Source of the DNA: Fluctibacter halophilus
GTDB taxonomy: Bacteria > Pseudomonadota > Gammaproteobacteria > Enterobacterales > Alteromonadaceae
Assembly (NCBI RefSeq): GCF_020687825.1
Contig: NZ_JAJEWP010000001.1
Coordinates: forward strand, 1,038,433 to 1,102,432
Length of the DNA stretch: 64,000 nt
Direction: 5' to 3'
Position numbers and translations under genes: made by a program. Shown here piece after piece: positions 21,236 through 29,717 of the stretch (the stretch's first letter is position 1; each line of letters starts with the position of its first letter). The notes beneath the pieces were generated by a model. It was not told the origin of the DNA and did no database searches. It saw only the letters and a program-made list of their open reading frames with translations.

Positions 21236-21284
21236 TTGACGGGAATCAAGGCCAGTGGCCTGAATTATCGCTATGCTTAATCAA
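21236..21284 (+). promoter_or_regulatory. FNR/ANR-dependent promoter of the hydrogenase operon
   Basis: TTGAC-GGGA-ATCAA at 21236-21249 matches nine of ten specified bases of the FNR site TTGATN4ATCAA. A TATGCT hexamer at 21272-21277 is spaced so that the FNR site would be centred close to -41.5 from a start near 21284, the class II activator geometry. This predicts induction of the operon under oxygen limitation. The transcription start is inferred. Confidence 0.72.
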
Positions 21285-21312
21285 TCAACAAGCACGATGG
21301 GTGAGGTTCACA

Positions 21313-21816
21313 ATGTCCAGGGTTCGGATCATCTGTATCGGCAATGCCTTGCACGGCAACGACGGCTTCGGAGCGCAGTTGTTTGACCGATTGCAGAACA
21401 ACATCAACCCTGATATCGCCGACTGCTTTGACGGTGGGATTGGTGGGCTGACATTGCTGCCGTTGTTCAAAGGTGTATCACGGGTGCTGCTGATTGATCT
21501 TGTGCTGAGCGATGCAGCGCCGGGCAGTGTTAAGTTTTACCCTGATGTGCTTAGTGGTTTACCGGTGACGGAAGAACATGGCGCTGAGCATGGGGGAGAC
21601 TTGACCACCTTGCTGGCGATGTTGCCGGTGTATCTGACCAAAGTGCCCAGGGTCGATTTACTGTGTGTGACTGCGCGCCAGGTGCGACACTTTGAAACCG
21701 AATTGGAGCCCGCTGTGACAGGAGCGATTGACACAGTGTTACAGCAGGTAAACAACTATCTTGAGCGACAGTTACAGACTGTCGATACCGCGTGTCAGCA
21801 GGGAGAATATCAGTGA
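21313..21816 (+). CDS. [NiFe]-hydrogenase maturation protease
   Basis: A 167-residue M52-family endopeptidase that cleaves the C-terminal peptide of the hydrogenase large subunit after nickel insertion. It begins RVRIICIGNALHGNDGFGAQL, the family GN.L..DDG.G motif with the nickel-sensing acidic residue, and continues LLIDLVLSDAAPGSV with the second acidic ligand and HGAEHGGDL with the histidine region. The start at 21313 is preceded by GTGAGG. It is the promoter-proximal gene of the operon, and its likely substrate is the large subunit at 30503-31804. Confidence 0.88.
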   Translation: MSRVRIICIGNALHGNDGFGAQLFDRLQNNINPDIADCFDGGIGGLTLLPLFKGVSRVLLIDLVLSDAAPGSVKFYPDVLSGLPVTEEHGAEHGGDLTTLLAMLPVYLTKVPRVDLLCVTARQVRHFETELEPAVTGAIDTVLQQVNNYLERQLQTVDTACQQGEYQ

Positions 21817-22001
21817 GATACATCACAGGCACACTATTATTGGCGGCACAGTCCACATCTGCGCTTGCCCATGGAGGTCATCATGACATCGGGCTCAGTG
21901 ACGCGCTTCACTTCGTGTTGCACGCCATACCGGTGTTATTGGTTGGCGCGTTGTGTGTCTGGTCATATCGGTGGTACAGCAAGCGATGCAAGCGCCACTA
22001 A
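21813..22001 (+). CDS. Small histidine-rich membrane protein in the hydrogenase operon
   Basis: A 62-residue protein read from a GTG that overlaps the protease stop (GTGA), with GGGAG eight bases upstream. It has a signal-peptide-like first helix (RYITGTLLLAAQSTSALA), then AHGGHHDIG, then a second membrane helix (FVLHAIPVLLVGALCVWSY) and a basic end RWYSKRCKRH. The short His-rich exposed segment resembles the N-terminal metal-contact region of HupE/UreJ nickel permeases, but the protein is far too short to be one. It overlaps the hypF start. Function unknown; a nickel-related or anchoring role is inference from context. Confidence 0.65.
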   Translation: MRYITGTLLLAAQSTSALAHGGHHDIGLSDALHFVLHAIPVLLVGALCVWSYRWYSKRCKRH

Positions 22002-24331
22002 CATCCCTGTTGGGCTATCGACTGAAAGTTGAAGGCCTTGTTCAGGGCGTTGGTTTTCGGCCGTCGGTGGTCAGAGTGGCCCGCCAGCTTGGCATTGTCG
22101 GGGAAGTGCGCAATGGCCAGGACGGTGTGTACATTGATCTGCTTGTCGATGCTGCTGGCGTAGCGCGGTTTATTGCCAGCATTGAGCAGGTGATACCGTC
22201 CCAGGCGCGGGTCACACGTATCACCACCACACCGATGGATTACCACACCCCGTGGGATGAATTTACCGTTCAACCGAGCCTGTCAGGTGGCGGTGAAACG
22301 GACATCCCGGCGGACAAAGCGCTGTGTGACCAGTGCCGTGCGGAACTGTTGTCGCCGCAAAGCCAGTATTGCGACTATGCCTTTGTCAGCTGCAATGATT
22401 GCGGTCCACGCTACACCATGATCACTGCCATGCCGTATGACCGGTCCTCGACGGCCATGGCACCTTTTGCCCTGTGCGAAACATGCCAGAGGGCCTATCA
22501 GGGTGTGTCTGACCGACGTTTTCATACCCAGGCCAGCAGTTGCACCCACTGCGGACCGACCCTTGAGTATGTCGGCGACGTTGCCGACACTGGCGCAGTG
22601 GATCCATTGGCCATCGCAAGCAAATGCCTCGAAGATGGTCAGATCCTGGCCATCAAAGGTCTGGGCGGTTTTCATTTGAGTTGCGATGGCCTTAATGACG
22701 TCGCGATAGCGCGGTTGCGACAACGTAAGCAACGGCCCGACAAACCGTTGGCCCTGATGATGGCCGATATTGATCAGGTCAGCGCGTATTTTGCCCTGAC
22801 GGCAACCCAGGCCGAACAACTTACCGGTGGGCACGCGCCGATTGTGTTGTTGCCCAAATCACGACAGCGGTTGCCTTTGCCTGACGGGATCGCGCCGCGC
22901 ACCGCGTATGTGGGTGTGATGCTGGCTTACACACCCCTTCATCTGCTTTTACTTAAACGGGCAGGTCATCCACTGGTGATGACCTCAGGCAATCGCCGTG
23001 GCGCGCCCCTGTGTATTGATAACCAACAGGCACTGCAACAGCTTGAGGGGATCGCCGATGGTTGGCTTATGCACGACCGCACCATTGTCAGGGCCTGTGA
23101 TGATTCCGTGGTTCAGATCATTGATGATGTTCCGCGCCTGCTGCGCCGCGCCCGGGGGTATGTGCCTGAGCCGTTGCCGTTCAACCTGTCTGAACGCAAT
23201 GTGCACGTGAACAATGTGCTGGCGATGGGCGGGGACGTGAAAAATGTGTTTGCGATGACCCGGCAAGATGAAGTGATCCTGTCTGCCCACAACGGGGATC
23301 TTGGTGATCTGGATTGCTACCGCCACGCTGCACAGCAAGTGGCGGATCTGACCTCCTTATTGCAGTTGAAACCCCAACGGGTGGTTATCGACAAACACCC
23401 GGATTACTTGTCGGCCCGGTTGGGGCGGGACTACGCACTCCGCCATCAGTTACCGCTGGTCAAGGTGCAGCATCACCATGCCCACCTTGCGGCGTGTCTG
23501 GTGGACAATGGGATTGTTCCGCAGCGTCCGATACTTGGCATTGTGCTGGATGGCATGGGCTATGGTGATGACGGTACGGTGTGGGGCGCTGAGGTGCTGC
23601 TCGCCGATTTTCATCACTATGAGCGACTGGCGCGACTCAAACCGTTCCCGCTGCTGGGTGGCGAAAAAGCCCATCTGCAGCCCTGGCGCAACCTTCTGGC
23701 GTTGCTGGACGGTAGTGACTGTCTGGCGTTGGGGCGCGATCTGTTAAGCCGACGGGTGCCCGAGCAGCAACAGCGATTTATCGACCCATTGTTAGGCAGT
23801 AAAGCCCACAGCGTACTGACCAGTTCGGCTGGACGCCTGTTCGACGCGGTGGCGGCGTTGTTGAACGTGGCCCCGGCGCAGGTCAGCTATGAAGGGCAGG
23901 CCGCCATGCAATTGGAGGCACTTGCCACACATCGCGACAATGACTTGCAGCTGCCGCTGTGCGAGTTCTCACGGGTTAACGACAAACAGGGCGTTATGCT
24001 TGACCCGGGGACGTGGTTTCAAACCGCGCTCGGCTATCTGTCTGAAGGTCTGGCAGCAGAACAACTGGTCGATTGGTTTCACCAGTGTTTCGTGGCCAGT
24101 TGGGTTAACGTGGCGCAACATTTACGAGCAGTACACGGCTGCGGCGATGAAATCGCGCTAAGTGGCGGTGTGTTTCAGAATCAACGGGTTTTGCAGGCCA
24201 TGACAGAGCAACTTCGGGCCAACGGATTTACGGTGTATACCCATCGCCAAATTCCCTGCAATGATGGGGGGTTGGCGGCGGGGCAGGCCATTATCGCAGC
24301 GCATCAGACGGAGGCGTCGTTATGTGCTTAG
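21986..24331 (+). CDS. hypF: Carbamoyltransferase HypF
   Basis: HypF makes the thiocarbamate on HypE that becomes the CN ligand of the [NiFe] site. The 781 residues show an N-terminal acylphosphatase domain (VEGLVQGVGFRPSVVRVA), zinc-finger pairs (CDQC, CNDCGP, CETC, CTHCGP at about 110-190), a YrdC-like domain (about 200-385) and a Kae1-like carbamoyltransferase domain with VQHHHAHLAACLVD. The start at 21986 is inside the preceding small gene; earlier codons in this frame give no homology. It overlaps hypC by ten bases. Confidence 0.95.
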   Translation: MQAPLTSLLGYRLKVEGLVQGVGFRPSVVRVARQLGIVGEVRNGQDGVYIDLLVDAAGVARFIASIEQVIPSQARVTRITTTPMDYHTPWDEFTVQPSLSGGGETDIPADKALCDQCRAELLSPQSQYCDYAFVSCNDCGPRYTMITAMPYDRSSTAMAPFALCETCQRAYQGVSDRRFHTQASSCTHCGPTLEYVGDVADTGAVDPLAIASKCLEDGQILAIKGLGGFHLSCDGLNDVAIARLRQRKQRPDKPLALMMADIDQVSAYFALTATQAEQLTGGHAPIVLLPKSRQRLPLPDGIAPRTAYVGVMLAYTPLHLLLLKRAGHPLVMTSGNRRGAPLCIDNQQALQQLEGIADGWLMHDRTIVRACDDSVVQIIDDVPRLLRRARGYVPEPLPFNLSERNVHVNNVLAMGGDVKNVFAMTRQDEVILSAHNGDLGDLDCYRHAAQQVADLTSLLQLKPQRVVIDKHPDYLSARLGRDYALRHQLPLVKVQHHHAHLAACLVDNGIVPQRPILGIVLDGMGYGDDGTVWGAEVLLADFHHYERLARLKPFPLLGGEKAHLQPWRNLLALLDGSDCLALGRDLLSRRVPEQQQRFIDPLLGSKAHSVLTSSAGRLFDAVAALLNVAPAQVSYEGQAAMQLEALATHRDNDLQLPLCEFSRVNDKQGVMLDPGTWFQTALGYLSEGLAAEQLVDWFHQCFVASWVNVAQHLRAVHGCGDEIALSGGVFQNQRVLQAMTEQLRANGFTVYTHRQIPCNDGGLAAGQAIIAAHQTEASLCA

Positions 24332-24570
24332 GCGTACCGGCCCTGATCACGGCCATTTTAGACGAGGAACGGGGCCTGGCCAGTGCGCAGACTGACGGCG
24401 TTGTTCGTACTGTCAGTACCGCAATGCTGGCAATGAAAGACATTCCACAGGAGCAACTGGTTGGCCGCTGGGTATTGGTGCACGTTGGCTTTGCCATGGC
24501 ACTCATCGATGAACAAGAGGCGCTGCGGTCGCTGACATTGCTATCAGACATGGAGGATGAGGATGTTTAA
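24322..24570 (+). CDS. hypC: Hydrogenase assembly chaperone HypC
   Basis: An 82-residue HypC/HupF protein that carries the Fe(CN)2CO group between HypD and the large-subunit precursor. It starts MCLGVPALI, with the essential Cys2 exposed after Met removal, and contains WVLVHVGFAMALIDEQEA, the family strand. It overlaps hypF upstream and hypD downstream, so all three are translationally coupled. Confidence 0.95.
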   Translation: MCLGVPALITAILDEERGLASAQTDGVVRTVSTAMLAMKDIPQEQLVGRWVLVHVGFAMALIDEQEALRSLTLLSDMEDEDV

Positions 24571-25693
24571 TCGTCAGGCCTTCAGGGCGCCGCCAGCCGT
24601 TAAAACGTTGGTCGACAAAATCGTGCCACTGGCCCGTCGAGTGGCCGAGGCTCGCCAGCGTCCGGTGCAGGTGATGGAAGTGTGTGGCGGTCATACCCAC
24701 GCGATTTTTCACAGCGGTATCGACCAGTTGATCGGACCCGATGTCGAGTGGGTGCACGGGCCGGGCTGTCCGGTTTGTGTGTTGCCTGCCCAGGCCGTTG
24801 ATGAAGCCATTGCGCTGGCACAGCAGCCGGGGGCCATATTGGCCACCTTCGGTGATGTGTTACGTGTGCCGGGCCGTCACGGAACTCTGGCGCAGGCCAG
24901 CGCCCAAGGCGCTAACGTTCAGGTGGTGTATTCACCCATGGATGCGCTGACACTGGCACAGCAACAACCGGACAAAAGGGTGGTCTTCTTTGCCATCGGT
25001 TTTGATACCACCATGCCGGGCATCGCCTTCACTATTCAGGCCGCCAGGCAGCAGGGGCTGACCAATATTCAGTTTTTGTGCTACCACATTCGCCTGATCC
25101 CCACACTGATCCGCTTACTGGAGCAGGACAGTGTGTGTATCGACGGCTTTATCGGTCCCGGCCATGTCAGCATTGTGCTGGGCGCCGACGCCTATCAACC
25201 CATCGCCCGGCGTTTTGGGCGTCCGCTGGTGATTTCCGGCTTTGAACCGGTGGACTTGCTCAACGCGTTACTGATGTTACTGCAACAACTGGATGAGGGA
25301 CGTTGCGAGATTGAAAACGCCTATGCACGGGTGGTCAACAACGCTGGAAACCTGGCCGCAAAGGCGGCGATGGCGGCGGTATTTGACAGCACAGTATGCC
25401 ATTGGCGCGGTGTTGGTGAGGTGCCTGAATCAGTTAACGGGCTGACCCCTGACTATCGAGCCTTTGACGCCAGATCGTCACTGCCGCGGTTGCACCAGGG
25501 CACCGATCAGGAGCCAGCGTATTGCGCCGAAGTGTTAACTGGCAACCGTAAACCCCACCAATGCCCCCATTTCGGACACGCATGTCAGCCTGAAACGCCG
25601 ATGGGGCCATTGATGGTGTCCTCGGAAGGCGCCTGCGCCGCGTACCACAAATACAATGTCGGCAAGTGCAAGGAGCCGTGCCATGAGGGATGA
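24563..25693 (+). CDS. hypD: Hydrogenase Fe-ligand assembly protein HypD
   Basis: HypD is the [4Fe-4S] scaffold on which the iron receives its CN and CO ligands. The 376 residues include EVCGGHTHAIFHSGI, VHGPGCPVCVLP with the reactive cysteines, FAIGFDTTMPG, GFIGPGHVSIVLG and the C-terminal cysteine cluster (YCAEVLTGNRKPHQCPHFG, then CAAYHKYNVGKCKEPC). The ATG at 24563 is chosen because GGAGG is six bases upstream; the in-frame ATG at 24557 abuts that site. It overlaps hypC and hypE. Confidence 0.95.
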   Translation: MFNRQAFRAPPAVKTLVDKIVPLARRVAEARQRPVQVMEVCGGHTHAIFHSGIDQLIGPDVEWVHGPGCPVCVLPAQAVDEAIALAQQPGAILATFGDVLRVPGRHGTLAQASAQGANVQVVYSPMDALTLAQQQPDKRVVFFAIGFDTTMPGIAFTIQAARQQGLTNIQFLCYHIRLIPTLIRLLEQDSVCIDGFIGPGHVSIVLGADAYQPIARRFGRPLVISGFEPVDLLNALLMLLQQLDEGRCEIENAYARVVNNAGNLAAKAAMAAVFDSTVCHWRGVGEVPESVNGLTPDYRAFDARSSLPRLHQGTDQEPAYCAEVLTGNRKPHQCPHFGHACQPETPMGPLMVSSEGACAAYHKYNVGKCKEPCHEG

Positions 25694-26711
25694 GCAACTG
25701 ATCACCCTGGCGCACGGCGCCGGCGGTAAAGCCAGTAGTGCGCTGATCCAGTCGGTGTTCGTGTCGGCATTTGGCCCCCATCAGGATAAATCCTTGCAGG
25801 ATGCGGCGGTGATTGATGTGCAGCAACATTTCGGTGCCGGAAGCCGGATAGCGATGACGACAGACAGTTACGTCGTGTCACCGTTATTCTTCCCCGGGGG
25901 CGATATCGGTACGCTGGCGGTGTGCGGCACGGTCAACGACCTGGCCGTCTGCGGCGCACGGCCTTTGTGCCTGAGTGCAGCATTCATTCTAGAGGAAGGG
26001 CTGCCAATCCGTGAGCTTCAGCGGGTTGTCGCATCGATGGCCGACACGGCCCGGCGAGCCAATGTGTCGATTGTGACCGGTGATACCAAAGTGGTGGCGA
26101 AGGGCCAGGTCGACAAGGTATTTATTACCACCACCGGGTTGGGGGTGGTGCCACCGGGTGTGCAGGTGCGTTCCGATCAGGCCGAGGCCGGTGATGCCGT
26201 GCTGGTAAACGGGCCAATTGGCGACCATGGCGCCGCGATCATGCTGGCCAGAGGCGATCTGGGATTGAGCGCCGATGTGCGCAGTGATTGTGCAGCCCTG
26301 AACCCTATGATTGGCGATATTCTGTCTGCTGTTCCCGCATGTCGGGTGATGCGGGACGCAACCCGTGGTGGTGTGGGGGCGGTGCTGAGTGAAATTGCCC
26401 AGGCATCAAACGTTGCCATTGCCCTGGATGAAAATGCCTTGCCGGTGCGCCTTGAGACCCAGGGGATTTGCGAACTGTTGGGGTTGGATCCGTTGTTTTT
26501 CGCCAATGAGGGTCTGGTTGTTGTGTTGGTGCCACAGGCCCAGGCAGAAGCCGTACTCAGCGTGATGAAAAATCACCCGGAGGGACAGAGTGCCCGTCAA
26601 ATCGGGCAGGTTGTGGAGCAAGGGCAACCTTTGCTCTACATCAATACCTCGTTTGGCACAAAACGTATGATTGAACTACCTTACGGGATCCAGCTGCCGC
26701 GGATTTGTTAG
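25683..26711 (+). CDS. hypE: Carbamoyl dehydratase HypE
   Basis: HypE dehydrates its own C-terminal thiocarboxamide to thiocyanate, giving the cyanide ligand. The 342-residue protein has the PurM-like ATP fold (LAHGAGGKASSALI, MTTDSYVVSPLFFPGGDIG, VTGDTKVV, RDATRGGVGAVLSEIA) and ends exactly with PRIC, whose terminal cysteine is modified by HypF. The start at 25683 has AAGGAG eight bases upstream and overlaps the end of hypD. Confidence 0.96.
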   Translation: MRDEQLITLAHGAGGKASSALIQSVFVSAFGPHQDKSLQDAAVIDVQQHFGAGSRIAMTTDSYVVSPLFFPGGDIGTLAVCGTVNDLAVCGARPLCLSAAFILEEGLPIRELQRVVASMADTARRANVSIVTGDTKVVAKGQVDKVFITTTGLGVVPPGVQVRSDQAEAGDAVLVNGPIGDHGAAIMLARGDLGLSADVRSDCAALNPMIGDILSAVPACRVMRDATRGGVGAVLSEIAQASNVAIALDENALPVRLETQGICELLGLDPLFFANEGLVVVLVPQAQAEAVLSVMKNHPEGQSARQIGQVVEQGQPLLYINTSFGTKRMIELPYGIQLPRIC

Positions 26712-26730
26712 AGGCTGATGAGGCGACATA

Positions 26731-27066
26731 ATGCATGAATTGTCGGTAGTACAGGCGCTGCTGGATACCGTCAAACAGTACCAGACACCACAAGACAGAG
26801 GGATCGCTGGGATCACTGTCGCGATAGGAAGCCTGACTTGTGTGGATCCTGAGCGACTACAGTTTTGTTTTGATGCAGTGCGTGAAGAGGCGGGGTTAGC
26901 CGCTGCGCAACTGCATATTACCCCTGTGCAGGCACGTGGTCGTTGTAAAGTGTGTGGGCAGGACGTTGAAATACAACAGTTAGGCCAGGCATGCCATTGT
27001 GGTAGCTACCGTTTTGACATGCTCAGTGGCAATGAATTAAACCTGACAGAAATCGAGTTTGAATAA
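26731..27066 (+). CDS. hypA: Nickel metallochaperone HypA (unusual zinc-site spacing)
   Basis: HypA delivers nickel to the hydrogenase large subunit. The 111-residue protein begins MHELSVVQALL, with the His2 and Glu3 nickel ligands. The structural zinc site normally has two CxxC pairs. Here the first is CKVC but the second reads ACHCGSY, that is CxC, one residue shorter. The bases are clear (TGC CAT TGT). Either the site tolerates this or one ligand differs. The gene ends one base into the hypB start. Confidence 0.92.
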   Translation: MHELSVVQALLDTVKQYQTPQDRGIAGITVAIGSLTCVDPERLQFCFDAVREEAGLAAAQLHITPVQARGRCKVCGQDVEIQQLGQACHCGSYRFDMLSGNELNLTEIEFE

Positions 27067-27815
27067 TGTGTACCCATTGTGGATGTTCGTCTGAAAAAGC
27101 CCGCCTGGTCTCGCCGGGCGCCAACACCAGTGCAGAGGTTGTTGCGCTGGCCCGGGACCCGGCAACCCTGAAGCTGGAGCACGCGTTGCTGGCCGGTAAT
27201 GATGCCATTGCGGCAGACAATCGCGCGCACTTCGACGCCCATCGCAGCGTGTGCATCAACCTGATGGGCACACCGGGCGCGGGTAAAACCGCGTTACTGG
27301 AAGCCTTGTTACGCCGTGGCAGTTTAAATAAGCGGCCGCTGGCGGTGCTTGAGGGCGATCAACAAAGCAGTAATGATGCCCAGCGTATTGTTGATGCCGG
27401 GGGAAACGCCTTACAGATCAACACCGGCACCGGTTGTCACCTGGATGCCGAGATGATCCGCTCGGGCGTTGCTGCGTTAGGCCTGGCGAACAACAGTTTG
27501 TTGTTTATCGAGAATGTCGGCAACCTGGTGTGCCCGGCGTTGTTCGATCTGGGTGAGAACCTGCGCATCGCCATGATGGCGGTCACCGACGGTGAAGACA
27601 AGCCACAAAAATACCCGCATATGTTCAGTCAGTGCGATTTGGTGCTGATCAATAAAGCCGATTTGCTGCCGTACATCGATGTGAATATCGACCGCATTGA
27701 ACACGACATCGGTCACCTCAACCCCGGCTGTGCGGTTATCACCGTATCGGCCAAAACCGGCCAGGGGCTTGATGCCGTCGAGGCCTGGTTACAGCAGCAC
27801 AGTAGCCATGGATAA
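27066..27815 (+). CDS. hypB: Hydrogenase nickel-incorporation GTPase HypB
   Basis: HypB is the G protein that works with HypA in nickel insertion. The 249 residues begin MCTHCGC, the N-terminal metal motif of the CxxCGC type. There is no histidine-rich stretch, so bulk nickel storage is unlikely. The P-loop is LMGTPGAGKTALLEAL, the metal-linked switch is INTGTGCHLDAEMI, and NKADLLPY is the guanine-specificity motif. The ATG overlaps the hypA stop by one base (TAATG). Confidence 0.95.
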   Translation: MCTHCGCSSEKARLVSPGANTSAEVVALARDPATLKLEHALLAGNDAIAADNRAHFDAHRSVCINLMGTPGAGKTALLEALLRRGSLNKRPLAVLEGDQQSSNDAQRIVDAGGNALQINTGTGCHLDAEMIRSGVAALGLANNSLLFIENVGNLVCPALFDLGENLRIAMMAVTDGEDKPQKYPHMFSQCDLVLINKADLLPYIDVNIDRIEHDIGHLNPGCAVITVSAKTGQGLDAVEAWLQQHSSHG

Positions 27816-28905
27816 AGTTTATTTACCCCGCGGGTCACTGGGAGAACTGTATCAGGCCCTGGTCGATGAAGGCTATGAAGTGATCGGCCCGCAGGAGCAG
27901 CAGGACGCCATCGTGTTTGCGCCCCTTTCCGGCATTGAACAATTACCCTGGGGGCGCCAGGAATTTACAGCACCGGGGCAATACCGACTGGACAACGCCA
28001 GTGAGCAGCGGGCCTTTCATTGGAACACCGGGCCACAATCCTTTAAGCCGTGGTTGTTCAAACCCCAGCAGGTGATGTGGCTGGGGCAGGAAACCGACGA
28101 TGGCATTGTGTTTAAAGCGCCCGTTTCTGATGCCAAACCCCGTGCGTTTATCGGTGTGCGCAGTTGTGATATCGCGGCGTTGTATTTGCAGGACCAGCAC
28201 TTTATGCATGGTCCTCACCCGGATCCCTGGTACAGCGAGCAGCGGCGCCAGTTGTGTATTGTGGCGGTTAATTGCAGCCGGGCTGCTGACACCTGCTTTT
28301 GCGTGTCGACCGGTGATGGACCGGAAGCCACCTATGGTTACGACCTGTTGCTCGATGAACTGGACGACGGCTACCTGGTACAGGCCAAAGGCGAACGGGG
28401 TAATCGTATCCTGGCAACACTGCCGACCCAAGGCGCAACACCGTTGCAACAGCGCCACGCCGAGGAGCAATTGGCCCGGGCGGCACGACAATCCCGCCAG
28501 ATGCCCGACGCCGACACACTGAAAAGCCTGGTTGAACACCTCAGCGATGAACAATGGCTGCGCATCGCCGAGCGCTGCCTGGCCTGTGGTAACTGCACGT
28601 CGGTGTGCCCGACCTGCTTTTGTTCCAAACAGGAAGCCGAACAGGACTTGGTCAGTGGCGAACATCAGCAGGTGCGGGTATGGGATTCGTGCTTCAGTGA
28701 GCAACACGGCCATATCGCCGGCAAAAACATTCGCGGCGAGGTCAGTCAGCGTTACCGTCAGTGGGTATTGCACAAACTCGCGACCTGGCAGGATCAGTAC
28801 CAGCGCAGTGGTTGTGTCGGTTGTGGGCGGTGTATCAGTTGGTGCCCGGCGGCCATCGACCTGGTGGAAGAGGTAAACCTGATGCTGGGTAGCCGTCATG
28901 ACTGA
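27808..28905 (+). CDS. Group 3b hydrogenase iron-sulfur subunit (HydB/AsrA-like)
   Basis: A 365-residue subunit resembling the beta chain of archaeal sulfhydrogenase and AsrA of anaerobic sulfite reductase. The N-terminal two-thirds is the family-specific domain (GVRSCDIAALYLQDQHF, CSRAADTCFCVSTGDGPE). The C-terminal third carries two [4Fe-4S] ferredoxin motifs, CLACGNCTSVCPTCFC and CVGCGRCISWCPAAIDL. It passes electrons between the flavoprotein and the hydrogenase module. It starts inside the hypB end and overlaps the next gene by eight bases. In archaea this subunit is linked to S0 reduction; whether that applies here is unknown. Confidence 0.9.
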   Translation: MDKVYLPRGSLGELYQALVDEGYEVIGPQEQQDAIVFAPLSGIEQLPWGRQEFTAPGQYRLDNASEQRAFHWNTGPQSFKPWLFKPQQVMWLGQETDDGIVFKAPVSDAKPRAFIGVRSCDIAALYLQDQHFMHGPHPDPWYSEQRRQLCIVAVNCSRAADTCFCVSTGDGPEATYGYDLLLDELDDGYLVQAKGERGNRILATLPTQGATPLQQRHAEEQLARAARQSRQMPDADTLKSLVEHLSDEQWLRIAERCLACGNCTSVCPTCFCSKQEAEQDLVSGEHQQVRVWDSCFSEQHGHIAGKNIRGEVSQRYRQWVLHKLATWQDQYQRSGCVGCGRCISWCPAAIDLVEEVNLMLGSRHD

Positions 28906-29716
28906 TTTTGTACCAATGACCGCGCGGCTTGTGGCCAAAACTGCCGAAGGTGACAGGCTGGACACCCTGCACCTGAAGCTGAACAGCGATCAACCCTTTG
29001 GCTTTGAGTTCGGTCAGTTCAACATGCTGGCCATTCCCGGTATTGGCGAGATCCCGATTTCGATCATGGGCTGGCAGGACGATTGTCTGCTGCACACCGT
29101 TAGAGGGGTCGGGCGGGTATCGGATGCGATGCTGGCCTTGCCTGAGGGCAGTACTTTGGGGCTACGGGGACCCTTCGGTAATGGTTGGCCGCTGGCCCGC
29201 TTTGAAGGTCGCGACCTGGTGTTTATCACCGCCGGTTTGGGCTGTGCGCCGGTGGTTGCGGCGATCAATCATGCCGTTACCCATCGCAACCGCTACCGGC
29301 GTATTGTGATCCTGCAGGGGGTTAAACACCATCAGGATTTACTCTGGCAGGCCAAATATGATGCCTGGCGGGACATGGGCGATTGTCAGGTGCTGTTAGC
29401 GGCCAGTGAGGAACAAAAGCGCAAGTATCACTGGCGCCTCGGCATGGTGACGGAATTATTGGCGTTTGCTGAGTTTGATCCGTCCCACTGTGCGGTAATG
29501 ATCTGCGGGCCTGAAATCATGATGCTTTCGGCCATCCCGTATTTAAAGCAGCGCCAGGTCGCCGATGGCGATATCTACCTCAGTATGGAACGCAATTTTC
29601 AGTGTGGGCAGGGTCTGTGTGGCCACTGTCAACTGGGGCCGTATTTCGTGTGCCGGGATGGGCCGGTGTTTTGCTATCCTGATGTAAAGCCCTGGCTGGG
29701 CGTAAAGGGGTTCTGA
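28898..29716 (+). CDS. Group 3b hydrogenase FAD/NAD(P)-binding subunit (HydG/AsrB-like)
   Basis: A 272-residue ferredoxin-NADP-reductase-like flavoprotein with an extra iron-sulfur site. FGQFNMLAIPGIGEIPISI is the FAD region, FITAGLGCAPVVAAI and VMICGPEIMM form the NAD(P) site, and FQCGQGLCGHCQLGPYFVC gives four cysteines for a [2Fe-2S] cluster, as in PyrK and the sulfhydrogenase gamma chain. It connects hydrogen turnover to the NAD(P) pool. The nucleotide preference cannot be read from sequence by eye; NADP(H) is usual for group 3b. Confidence 0.92.
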   Translation: MTDFVPMTARLVAKTAEGDRLDTLHLKLNSDQPFGFEFGQFNMLAIPGIGEIPISIMGWQDDCLLHTVRGVGRVSDAMLALPEGSTLGLRGPFGNGWPLARFEGRDLVFITAGLGCAPVVAAINHAVTHRNRYRRIVILQGVKHHQDLLWQAKYDAWRDMGDCQVLLAASEEQKRKYHWRLGMVTELLAFAEFDPSHCAVMICGPEIMMLSAIPYLKQRQVADGDIYLSMERNFQCGQGLCGHCQLGPYFVCRDGPVFCYPDVKPWLGVKGF

Positions 29717-29717
29717 C

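Noticed and set aside
24557-24562. hypD start at the upstream ATG
   Set aside because: It directly abuts the GGAGG ribosome binding site; the ATG at 24563 has proper spacing.
27943-28965. A 340-codon open frame on the minus strand
   Set aside because: Antisense to the hydrogenase iron-sulfur subunit and shows no domain; a by-product of GC-rich codon use.
27808-29716. Anaerobic sulfite reductase (AsrAB)
   Set aside because: The two subunits resemble AsrA and AsrB, but there is no asrC and they are followed by hydrogenase small and large subunits, so they belong to the hydrogenase.
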